Source of the DNA: Alphaproteobacteria bacterium
GTDB lineage: Bacteria; Pseudomonadota; Alphaproteobacteria; MPNO01; UBA2964
Reading direction: 5' to 3'
Length of the DNA stretch: 37,229 bases
NCBI GenBank assembly: GCA_009377375.1
Contig: WHUE01000041.1
Location: 1 to 37,229, forward strand
Shown: positions 1-7,695 of the stretch, one piece after another
Numbering within the stretch: the stretch's first letter is position 1
Layout of the letters: the number at the start of each line of letters is the position of its first letter
Translations under genes and position numbers: made by a program
Notes under the pieces: model-generated
The model's input: only the letters and a program-made list of their open reading frames with translations
Database searches by the model: none
What the model was told of the DNA's origin: nothing

Positions 1-1983
1 GATCTGCCCGTCGACGATCAGCGGGTTGATGACCCGTCCGACATCGTCCACGGCGAGGTAGCGGACCACCGCGACGCGCCCGGTTTCCGGGTCCACCTCC
101 GCCTCGCAGAGATGCGCGCCGTTGGGGAAGGCGGGCTGGGTCATGCGGTTGGTCACGTCCGCCGCGAGTTCCCCGGGGAATTCGGCGGCCAGCGCCGCCC
201 AGCCCATCCTCCGGTCGGTTCCCGCCACCGAGAACGCGCCGTCGGCGAAGGCGATGTCCTCCATTGCCACCTCCATCGCCTGTGCGGCGAGGCGCCTGCC
301 CTTCTCGATCAGCGCCTCGGCGCAGAGCACGATGGCGGTCCCGGCCATCCGCATCGACCGCCCGGCATGGGAGCCGCCGCCGACGGAGACCAGGTCGGTG
401 TCGCCGTGGATCGTGCGGATCGCCTCCGGCGGGATGCCGAGCCAGTCGGCGCAGACCTGGGCATAGGCCGTCTCGTGCCCCTGGCCGGACGACTGGGTGC
501 CGATGGTCAGCGCGACGCCGCCCTTTTCGTCTACCGCCAGCTCTGCCCGCTCCAGCGGCGCGCCGCCGGAGGTCTCGACATAGGCGACGATTCCCCGCCC
601 GCGCCGCAGCCCGCGCGCCGCGCTTTCGGCCCGGCGGGTCTCGAAGCCCTCCATGTCGCCGTCGCGGATTATCGCTTCCAGCCCGCTGCGGAAATCGCCG
701 GTGTCGTAGACCAGCCCCTGCGCGTTGGCATAGGGCATGATCTCCGGCGCGATCAGGTTGCGGTGGCGCAGCGCCACCGGGTCGATGCCCGTCACCGCCG
801 CCGCCATGTCGACCAGCCGTTCCAGCGCATAGACCACCTCGGGCCGGCCGGAGGAGCGGTAGGAATTGGTCGGCGGCACATTGGAGAACACGCCGCGCCC
901 GCGCACGTCCGCCGCCGGGATCGCGTAGGGGCCGGTGACCATCGCCGTGCCCTTGCGCAGCGGCGAGAACTGCACCGCGTGCGAGCCGAGATTGCAGATA
1001 TTGTCCGCCCGCAGCGCGAGGAACCGTCCCTCCGCGTCGAGCGCCAGCGACAGCGTGGTGACGAGGTCGCGCCCCTGATAGTCGGTGACCAGGCATTCGG
1101 TGCGGTCGGCCAGGTATTTCACCGGCCGGCCCAGCCGTCTCGCCGCCCAGGGCAGCAGCGCGAACTCGACGAACACGCGGTTGCGGGTGCCGAAATTGCC
1201 GCCGACGTCGCCGCAGACGACCCGCACCCGGTCGGGCTCCACGCCGTAGGTCTCGACCAGGTCCTTCTTCTGCCGCACCGCGCCGCCGCCGCCGGCATAG
1301 AGCGTGTAGCGCCCGGTCGCCGCGTCGAAATCGCCCACCGCCGCGCGCGGCTCCAGCGGCAGCCCGGTGACCCGCTGGGCGTGGAAGCGATGGCTGACGA
1401 CATGGGCGGCGCGGGCGAAGGCGGCGCCCGTGGCGGCCGCATCGCCGAAGCGGGAATCGACGCAGAGATTGCCCGGCGCCTCGTCCCAGAGCTGCGGCGC
1501 ATCCGGCGCCAGCGCGGCTTCCGACGCGGTCACGGCGGGCAGCGGTGCCCAGTCCACCGCCACGCGCTCCGCCGCCTCGCGCGCCAGCGCCGCGCTGTCC
1601 GCCACCGCCATGGCGACGGCCTCGCCGGCATGGCGCGCCCGGTCGGGAGGCAGCGGCCAGTGCCGGCCGAGAAAGACGTCCGCGCCGCCGCCGGGCGCGT
1701 TGAATTTCAGGTCGCCGCCGCCGCCATTGGGCGAGGGGTCGTGCTCGATGGGGTTGAGCCCGTCCGCGATCCAGTCGGCGCCGGTCAGCACCGCGCGGAC
1801 CCCCGGCATCGCCAGCGCCGTCGCGGCGTCGATGGACCGGATCGCCGCATGGGCATGCGGGCTGCGCACCATCGCCGCGTGAAGCTGCCCGGGCAGGGCG
1901 ATGTCGTCGGTGAACCGGCCCCGTCCGGTCAGCAGACGCCCGTCCTCATGCCGCCTCAGCGGCCTGCCGATCTGCGGCTCCAC
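1..1983 (-). CDS. Xanthine dehydrogenase family molybdopterin-binding (large) subunit, 3' end outside window
   Basis: Large catalytic subunit of a molybdenum hydroxylase (xanthine dehydrogenase / CO dehydrogenase CoxL / aldehyde oxidase family), which hydroxylates an aldehyde or N-heterocycle at a Mo-pterin centre. The 661 visible residues open with the family signature IGRPLRRHEDGRLLTGRGRF and carry VGGNFGTR near the middle, then GRVINPLIVDGQI at the window edge. The catalytic Glu of the C-terminal GxGECG motif would lie roughly 80-100 residues beyond the edge, so active-site integrity cannot be judged. The start is a GTG at 1983 with GGGGAGG about six bases upstream. It lies 89 bp downstream of the M42 peptidase on the same strand, so it may be co-transcribed with the NAGGN operon, although no functional link is known. 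No 2Fe-2S or FAD subunit gene is visible; they could lie to the left. Substrate unknown. Confidence 0.9.
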   Translation of the reverse strand, partial: MEPQIGRPLRRHEDGRLLTGRGRFTDDIALPGQLHAAMVRSPHAHAAIRSIDAATALAMPGVRAVLTGADWIADGLNPIEHDPSPNGGGGDLKFNAPGGGADVFLGRHWPLPPDRARHAGEAVAMAVADSAALAREAAERVAVDWAPLPAVTASEAALAPDAPQLWDEAPGNLCVDSRFGDAAATGAAFARAAHVVSHRFHAQRVTGLPLEPRAAVGDFDAATGRYTLYAGGGGAVRQKKDLVETYGVEPDRVRVVCGDVGGNFGTRNRVFVEFALLPWAARRLGRPVKYLADRTECLVTDYQGRDLVTTLSLALDAEGRFLALRADNICNLGSHAVQFSPLRKGTAMVTGPYAIPAADVRGRGVFSNVPPTNSYRSSGRPEVVYALERLVDMAAAVTGIDPVALRHRNLIAPEIMPYANAQGLVYDTGDFRSGLEAIIRDGDMEGFETRRAESAARGLRRGRGIVAYVETSGGAPLERAELAVDEKGGVALTIGTQSSGQGHETAYAQVCADWLGIPPEAIRTIHGDTDLVSVGGGSHAGRSMRMAGTAIVLCAEALIEKGRRLAAQAMEVAMEDIAFADGAFSVAGTDRRMGWAALAAEFPGELAADVTNRMTQPAFPNGAHLCEAEVDPETGRVAVVRYLAVDDVGRVINPLIVDGQI

Positions 1984-2072
1984 GCCGGCCTCCCCGATGC
2001 TTCCTTGTTGCGTGAACGGTACGCCGGGAAGGGAGGCGGCGGCAAGCGGCCGAAAGGGGACAGGGGGAAGCG

Positions 2073-3257
2073 CTACTCCTGCGGCTGTTCGGGGAAGTCC
2101 TCGATGGAGCCGAGGGCGGCGTTGTCGCGCGGCACGGCCGGGGGCGACTGGACGTAGACGGTGAGGAGCCGCGCCATTTCCACCAGGGCGGAGACGTGGG
2201 TGCGCTCGTAGCCGTGGCTGGCGTCGACGCCGAAAGTCAGCAGCGCGGTGCGGATGTCGTTGCCCGCCTCCAGCGCCGAGGTGGCGTCGCAGAAATAGTG
2301 CCGGAAGATGTCGCGCTGATGCTCGATCCCGTGGGTGCGGGCCAGCCGCAGCAGGTGGTTCGTCAGGTGGTAGTCGAACGGGCCGGACGAATCCGCCATG
2401 CCGACGGTGACGCCGAACTCGCGGCTGTTCTGCCCCGGCGCGGGGGTGCCGTTGTCGACCGCGACCAGCTCGGCGACGTCGCCGTGCAGCACCGCGGAGG
2501 CGCCCGAGCCGACCTCTTCGGAGATCGTGAACAGGAAGTGGCAATCCACCGGGAGGACGGGCTGCGCCTTCCGGATCGCCTCCAGCGCGGCGAGCATCGA
2601 GGCGACGCCACCCTTGTCGTCGAGATGGCGCGAGTTGATGAAGCCGCTGGACGTGAATTCCGGCTGCGGATCGATGCCGATGAAGTCGCCGATCTGTATG
2701 CCCAGCGCCTCCAGCTCGGCGACGCTTTCGGCCCGCTCGTCGACGCGAAGCTCCAGATTGTCCCAGGCGACCGGCTGCGTGTCGATCTCGATGTTGTAGG
2801 TGTGGCCCGACGCCTTGAGCGGCAGGATGGTGCCGCGCAGCGCGCCGCTCTCGGTGAAGACCGTGGTGCGCGCGCCTTCGGCGAATCGCGCCGACCAGTT
2901 GCCGATGGAGACGACCTCCAGCCGTCCGTTGGATTTGATCTGCTTGACCTGCGCGCCCAGCGTGTCGACGTGGCTGACCACGGCGCGGTCCGGACTGCCG
3001 ACGCGGCCCTTCAGGTTGGCGCGGATGGCGCCGCGGCGCGTAATCTCGAACGGCACGCCCATCGCCTCCAGCCGTCCGGCGACCACATGCACGATGCGGT
3101 CGGTGTAGCCGGTGGGGCTCGGAATCTCCAGCAGCTCGGCGAGCGTGCGGACGAGGGCGTCCTGATCGATCTCCAGCGGCTTGGCCGAGAGGTCTATGGC
3201 GCTGCGGCCCGGCGGGCTGTCGGCAGGGACGGAGATTCCCTTCTGGATCTTCTTCAT
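2073..3257 (-). CDS. M42-family peptidase of the NAGGN osmoprotectant system
   Basis: Co-catalytic metallopeptidase of 394 aa, of the subtype found beside NAGGN biosynthesis genes; it probably trims or recycles the dipeptide osmolyte or related peptides in the cytoplasm. Metal and catalytic residues typical of M42/M28 enzymes are visible: H96-x-D98 (SHVDTLGA), D213-D214 in HLDDKGG, E247-E248 in ISEEVGSG, D268 in AVDNG, and a C-terminal His in YERTH (H354). The N-terminal PSPTGYTD segment is also typical. No signal peptide is seen. The ATG at 3257 overlaps the ngg stop codon by four bases (ATGA), so the two are translationally coupled, which supports both the start and the operon. Family membership is clear from the residues; the exact peptide substrate is inferred from context. 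Confidence 0.93.
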   Translation of the reverse strand: MKKIQKGISVPADSPPGRSAIDLSAKPLEIDQDALVRTLAELLEIPSPTGYTDRIVHVVAGRLEAMGVPFEITRRGAIRANLKGRVGSPDRAVVSHVDTLGAQVKQIKSNGRLEVVSIGNWSARFAEGARTTVFTESGALRGTILPLKASGHTYNIEIDTQPVAWDNLELRVDERAESVAELEALGIQIGDFIGIDPQPEFTSSGFINSRHLDDKGGVASMLAALEAIRKAQPVLPVDCHFLFTISEEVGSGASAVLHGDVAELVAVDNGTPAPGQNSREFGVTVGMADSSGPFDYHLTNHLLRLARTHGIEHQRDIFRHYFCDATSALEAGNDIRTALLTFGVDASHGYERTHVSALVEMARLLTVYVQSPPAVPRDNAALGSIEDFPEQPQE

Positions 3258-5035
3258 GGGCGGCTCGATGCGGTTTGAGGAAACAGCAGATCGACGAAAC
3301 GTTCCGCCGTCGGCTGGGGCTCGTGGTTGGCGAGCCCCGGGCGCTCGTTGGCCTCAATGATAACATAGTCGGGCCCCTTCAGGTCCCTGACCAGGAAGTC
3401 GAACCCGACAACGGGGATGCCCAGCGCCTTTGCTCCGCGCATGGCGGCGTCCACCAGGGCAGGGTGAAGCTGGTCGGTCACGTCGTGTATGGTGCCGCCG
3501 GTGTGCAGGTTGGCGGTCTTGCGCACGGTGACGGCCTCGCCCTTTTCGGGGACGGAATCCATCGCATACCCGGCGAGCGCGACGCAGCGCTCCGTCTCCC
3601 CGTCGATCGGAATGCGGCTTTCGCCGCCGGTCGCCTTGGCGCGGCGGCGGCTTCGCTTCTCGATCAGCTTGCGCAGGTCGTCCTTGCCGTTGCCCGTGAC
3701 CGAGGCGGCGCGGCGCACGGCGGCGGCGACGACGCGGCCGTCGATGACGATGATGCGGAGATCCTCGCCCTCGACGAACTGCTCCAGCAGAACGGGGGCG
3801 GACACCCGCGCGGCGCGCTCTATCGCCGTCTTCATCGCGGCCTCGTCGCGCACGTCGACGGTGATGCCGGCGCCCTGCTCGCCGCGGGCCGGCTTGACGA
3901 CGATGCGGCCGTGGCTCTTGAGGAACGCGGCGTTGGCGTCGTCGTCGCCGGCTTCCATCTGGTTCGGCACGCTCACCCCTGCGCGCGCCAGCAGGCGCAG
4001 CGTCAGCGCCTTGTCGTCACAGCGCTGGACCGCGACGGCGGTAGTCAGGTCGGACAGCGACTCCCGGCACGCGATGGTGCGTCCGCCGAGGCTCAGGCGG
4101 AACAGCCCCGCGGTCTCGTCCTCGAACTCGACCCCGATGCCGCGGCGGCGTGCCTCGGCGACGATGATGCGCGCATAGGGGTTGAGCCTTGTGTCCTCCT
4201 CGGCCCCGGTGAACAGGCGCTCGTTGATGACGTTCTTCCGCTTGAGCGCGAACTGGGGGATGCGCTCGAAGCCCAGGCGCTCGTACAGCGCGATGGCGGC
4301 TTCGTTGTCGTGCATCACGCTGAGGTCCATGAAGTTGCGCCCGCGCGCGATGTAATGCTCGGCGAGCTGGCGCAGCAGGGCCTCGCCGATGCCGGGGTAG
4401 CGGGCCTGCAGATCGGCGGCGAGGCACCACAGGCTCGCGCCGCGCTGCGGATCGTTATAGGCGCGGTAGTGATCCACCCCGGTCACCGTGCCGACGATCT
4501 CGTGCGAGTCCTTGTCTTCCGCCACCAGATAGGTCAGGCGGCGGGACGAGACGTTCTCGAGCATGAAGTCGGTCGGCACCGGCACCATGTTCGCCTTGGC
4601 GTAGATGCGGTTGACCCCCTCGGCGTCGGACCGGTTGCGCAGGCGGCGGATGACGAAGCCCTGCGGCCGCTGGCGGCTCGGCCTGTAATTCGCCAGCCAC
4701 AGCCGGAACGTATGGGACGGGTCGAGGAAGACCCGTTGCGGCGCCATCGACAGCGCGACATGCGGGCTGGTGACGTAGAAGACGATGTCGCGCTGGCCGC
4801 GCGCCTCGTCGCACAGCGTTTCCACGATGCTGCGGCTGTCGCTGAACGTGTCGGCGAAGATCAGCCGGCCCCAGCCGCAGTGGATGCTGGCGTTCTCGTC
4901 CGGCTTCTCGCCGAGCGCGTTGTCGGGCAGGTGGTGCGCCGCTTTCAGCCGCAGGCTGCGCTGCCGGTCGCGGCTGTCGGGCGGTCCGCCGGGTTCCCGC
5001 GGCGGCACCGCATGGTGGTTGGGTTTAGAGCTCAT
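3254..5035 (-). CDS. ngg: N-acetylglutaminylglutamine synthetase (GNAT plus ATP-grasp fusion)
   Basis: Predicted to build N-acetylglutaminylglutamine, the precursor of the compatible solute NAGGN. The 593 aa protein has a GNAT acetyltransferase domain at about residues 125-265 (ARYPGIGEALLRQLAEHYIA acetyl-CoA loop, then HDNEAAIALYERLGF). This is followed by an ATP-grasp ligase domain at about 330-590 (VVKPARGEQGAG at about 379-390, then VVGFDFLVRDL and IIEANERPGL near the C-terminus). The acetyltransferase supplies the N-acetyl group and the ATP-grasp half forms the peptide bond. I chose the ATG at 5035 because it overlaps the 3' end of asnO by 11 bases and the conserved protein starts there. 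The frame is open 47 codons further upstream, but that is antisense-like low-complexity sequence inside asnO. Gene order asnO-ngg-peptidase matches the described NAGGN operons. Confidence 0.93.
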   Translation of the reverse strand: MSSKPNHHAVPPREPGGPPDSRDRQRSLRLKAAHHLPDNALGEKPDENASIHCGWGRLIFADTFSDSRSIVETLCDEARGQRDIVFYVTSPHVALSMAPQRVFLDPSHTFRLWLANYRPSRQRPQGFVIRRLRNRSDAEGVNRIYAKANMVPVPTDFMLENVSSRRLTYLVAEDKDSHEIVGTVTGVDHYRAYNDPQRGASLWCLAADLQARYPGIGEALLRQLAEHYIARGRNFMDLSVMHDNEAAIALYERLGFERIPQFALKRKNVINERLFTGAEEDTRLNPYARIIVAEARRRGIGVEFEDETAGLFRLSLGGRTIACRESLSDLTTAVAVQRCDDKALTLRLLARAGVSVPNQMEAGDDDANAAFLKSHGRIVVKPARGEQGAGITVDVRDEAAMKTAIERAARVSAPVLLEQFVEGEDLRIIVIDGRVVAAAVRRAASVTGNGKDDLRKLIEKRSRRRAKATGGESRIPIDGETERCVALAGYAMDSVPEKGEAVTVRKTANLHTGGTIHDVTDQLHPALVDAAMRGAKALGIPVVGFDFLVRDLKGPDYVIIEANERPGLANHEPQPTAERFVDLLFPQTASSRP

Positions 5036-6806
5036 GGGTCTGCAGCCACATCTCCAGCAGAGCCACCTGCCACAGCTTGGAGCCGCGCAGCGGCGTGATA
5101 TGCCCGCGGGGCTCGTCCAGCAGCATGTCCAGATACTCCCGGCTGAACAGCTCGCGCTCCCGCGCCACCCGCGCATCGAGCACGCCGCGGATCATGTCCA
5201 GCGTATCGCCCTGGATATGCTTGAGGGCCGGCACCGGGAAATATCCCTTGGGCCGGTCGATCACCTCCGACGGGATGATCCGCCGCGCCGCCTCCTTGAG
5301 GATGTGCTTGCCGCCCTGCGCGATCTTCAACTCCGGCGGCACGCGGGCGGCCAGCTCGATCAGGTCGTGGTCGAGGAACGGCACGCGGGCTTCCAGCCCC
5401 CAGGCCATCGTCATGTTGTCGACCCGTTTCACCGGATCGTCGACCAGCATCACCGTGGTGTCCATGCGCAGCGCCTTGTCGATCGGGCGCGTTGCGCCGG
5501 GCGCGGCGAAGCGCTCCTCGATGAAGGCGCGGCAATGGCTGTCGCCGCCGCGGAAGCGGGGATGAACGGCGCGGTCGTATTCCCCGTGGTCGCGGTCGCA
5601 GAATACGCGGGCGTATTCGGCCACGGCGTCGTTGGCGTCGACCATCGGCGGATACCAGTGATAGCCGCCGAACACCTCGTCCGCGCCCTGGCCGGACTGC
5701 ACCACCTTGACGTGCTTCGAGACCTCCTGCGACAGCAGGTAGAAGCCGATGGCGTCATGGCTGACCATGGGCTCCGCCATCGCCGCGACGCATCCGGGCA
5801 GGGACGGCAGCATCCGCTCGCGGCTGTTCACCCGGATGCGGTGATGCTCGGTGCCGAAATGGTCGGCGATGATGTCCGAATACTCGAACTCGTCGCCCTT
5901 CTCCCCGCCGACGGACTCGAACCCGACGGAGAAGGTGTTGAGCCCGGTCTGTCCCGCCTCCGCGATCAGCCCGACGATCAGGCTGGAATCCACGCCGCCG
6001 GACAGCAGCACGCCGACCGGCACGTCGGCCAGCAGCCGGCGGCGCACGGCGACGCGCAGGCTTTCCAGCACGCGTTCGGTCCAGCCTTCCTCGTCCAGCT
6101 CGGCGTCGGCTTCCTCGGGGCCGTAGCGCAGGGCCCAGTAGGTGCGCTGCTTGCGCGTCCCGTCGGGCGAGATGGTCATGACGGTCGCTGGCGGCAGCTT
6201 GCGCACGCCCTTGAGAATCGTGTACGGGGCCGGCACGACGGCGTGGAAATTCATGTAGAAGTTCAGCGCCACCGGGTCGATGGCGGTGTCGACTCCGCCC
6301 GCCGCCAGCAGGGCGGGCAGGGAGGAGGCGAAGCGCAGCGTGTGCGCGTCTGGCTCGGTGTAGTAGAGCGGCTTGATCCCGAGTCGGTCGCGGGCCAGCG
6401 TCACCCGTCCCGTGTCGCGTTCCCAAGCGGCGAAGGCGAACATGCCGGACAGGCGTTCCACGCAGTCAGGCCCCCAAGCGTGCAGCGCCTTCAGGATGAC
6501 CTCGGTGTCGCCGTCCGAAAAGAAGCGGTATCCCTTGCCTTCCAGCTCGCGGCGCAGCTCCGGATAGTTGTAGATGGCGCCGTTGAACACCAGGGTGATG
6601 CCCAGCTCGGAATCGACCATCGGCTGCTGGGCCCGGTCGGACAGGTCGATGATCTTCAGCCGGCGGTGGCCGAACGACATGCGTCCCTGATGGAACAGCC
6701 CGACCGAGTCGGGACCGCGTGGCGCCATGGCGTCCACCATCGCGCCGGTCGCCCGCACCGAAGCCGGACTGCCGTCGAACCGGAGTTCACCCGCGATACC
6801 GCACAT
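5025..6806 (-). CDS. asnO: N-acetylglutaminylglutamine amidotransferase (asparagine synthase-like)
   Basis: A class II glutamine amidotransferase fused to an asparagine-synthetase-type ATP pyrophosphatase. It is predicted to amidate the C-terminus of N-acetylglutaminylglutamine, giving the osmoprotectant NAGGN. The 593 aa protein begins MCGIAGEL, so after Met removal Cys2 is the N-terminal nucleophile; this fixes the start at 6806. The glutaminase half also shows NGAIYNY (75-81) and SDGDTE (97-102). The synthetase half carries the PP-loop SGGVDSS at 269-275. A GGGGAGA ribosome-binding site lies about ten bases upstream. It is the first gene of a tight operon with ngg and the M42 peptidase. 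Paralogous asparagine synthetases look alike, but adjacency to the GNAT/ATP-grasp synthetase makes the NAGGN role the clear choice. Confidence 0.94.
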   Translation of the reverse strand: MCGIAGELRFDGSPASVRATGAMVDAMAPRGPDSVGLFHQGRMSFGHRRLKIIDLSDRAQQPMVDSELGITLVFNGAIYNYPELRRELEGKGYRFFSDGDTEVILKALHAWGPDCVERLSGMFAFAAWERDTGRVTLARDRLGIKPLYYTEPDAHTLRFASSLPALLAAGGVDTAIDPVALNFYMNFHAVVPAPYTILKGVRKLPPATVMTISPDGTRKQRTYWALRYGPEEADAELDEEGWTERVLESLRVAVRRRLLADVPVGVLLSGGVDSSLIVGLIAEAGQTGLNTFSVGFESVGGEKGDEFEYSDIIADHFGTEHHRIRVNSRERMLPSLPGCVAAMAEPMVSHDAIGFYLLSQEVSKHVKVVQSGQGADEVFGGYHWYPPMVDANDAVAEYARVFCDRDHGEYDRAVHPRFRGGDSHCRAFIEERFAAPGATRPIDKALRMDTTVMLVDDPVKRVDNMTMAWGLEARVPFLDHDLIELAARVPPELKIAQGGKHILKEAARRIIPSEVIDRPKGYFPVPALKHIQGDTLDMIRGVLDARVARERELFSREYLDMLLDEPRGHITPLRGSKLWQVALLEMWLQTHEL

Positions 6807-6928
6807 GACCGCTCATTCTCCCCTTATTCCTGCGACGTTTTCATGTCGGCGGCCGTGTCGCGCGGGAAATGCCATGCCTGTCCATGTCTCGCCGCGGGGC
6901 GGCAGCGCGCCGTCCCGTCCGCACATGC

Positions 6929-7417
6929 TCAACGCAGCGGCGCCGGCGCCGTGAGCCCGTCGGGAAAACCGGGCGCATCCAGCCGTTCCGCCGCGGCGAG
7001 CTGCGCCGGCTCGGACAGGACGGTCAGTATCTCGATTGCCGCATCGTATTTCCCCGGCTCGGTGTCCGGCATGAACTGGGGGCAGATGGCGAAGCTGCGC
7101 TGCGGCCCGTCATAGAGCAGCGCGCAGGGATAACGGTCATGGCCGCCGAACGGCAGCACCGCCGTCGCGGCGGCCAGCGCGACCGGACCGTTATCGTCCA
7201 GGTCGCAATACAGCCGCCGCAAATGGCTGACGACCATGGCGCGGCCGCACAGGCTGCGTTCGCTCGCTCGGAAGTCCAGCCGGACGCCGCGATGGAACAT
7301 GGCGGCCACGGCCTCCACCTCCCGGTCATTGATGGAGCGGACAATGGCATCCGCCGCGGCAAGGAGACCTTCCTGCCCACCTGCCTTCAATAGAGAATTT
7401 GTCTTCATTTCATCCAT
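6929..7417 (-). CDS. NTF2/SnoaL-like hypothetical protein
   Basis: A 162 aa protein with no confident function. The segment LLAAADAIVRSINDREVEAVAAMFHRGVRLDF, followed by a small strand-rich C-terminal half, resembles the NTF2/SnoaL-like cone fold. Those proteins act as small-molecule isomerases or binding proteins, or are uncharacterised. No signal peptide or membrane segment is seen. The frame is open to 7480, but the ATG at 7417 has AGAAGG seven bases upstream, so the extra 21 codons (MCFFFQ...) are probably not translated. It precedes asnO by 122 bp on the same strand and could be co-transcribed, although the gap is wide enough for asnO to have its own promoter. Its upstream region is the AT-rich island. 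Confidence 0.65.
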   Translation of the reverse strand: MDEMKTNSLLKAGGQEGLLAAADAIVRSINDREVEAVAAMFHRGVRLDFRASERSLCGRAMVVSHLRRLYCDLDDNGPVALAAATAVLPFGGHDRYPCALLYDGPQRSFAICPQFMPDTEPGKYDAAIEILTVLSEPAQLAAAERLDAPGFPDGLTAPAPLR

Positions 7418-7463
7418 GGCGATACCTTCTACAGATATCATTCCCGGTCCCGTTGTCAACGCT

Positions 7464-7638
7464 TGAAAGAAAAAACACATATATTATCCTGATAACGAGG
7501 TTTTTTACTATACTACTATGATTAGTAATTAAACAAAACACGAGAATATGATTATTTTATCAAACACAAATGATAGAAATATGTGTCTTTATCTTCATTT
7601 TCTGGAGAAAATCGGATCGGGCATTTTCAATCTGTATG
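7464..7638. promoter_or_regulatory. AT-rich divergent intergenic island with short inverted repeats
   Basis: About 175 bp dominated by A and T in an otherwise strongly GC-rich window, between the divergent NTF2-like gene (minus) and the sensor-exonuclease gene (plus). It contains TTATC-CT-GATAA (7484-7495), a 12 bp palindrome. ACACATAT (7475-7482) is matched by its reverse complement ATATGTGT (7579-7586). On the minus strand a TTGTTT / TATAGT pair with an 18 bp spacer is a plausible promoter. The composition suggests a bent, nucleoid-protein-bound or silenced promoter region. No open frame of its own is convincing. Confidence 0.5.
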
Positions 7639-7695
7639 CCGGCTGACGTCGCCGATGGTTCCGCGCTAGGATTCGGCATGGCGGGAGGGAGTTTG

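Noticed and set aside
112..2157. Long plus-strand open frame opposite the molybdenum hydroxylase
   Set aside because: The translation is rich in Arg, His, Gly and Ala with no domain. The minus strand encodes clear family motifs throughout.
4785..7115. Long plus-strand open frame opposite asnO
   Set aside because: It covers the antisense of asnO, ngg and the NTF2-like gene, shows no recognisable domain and has no RBS.
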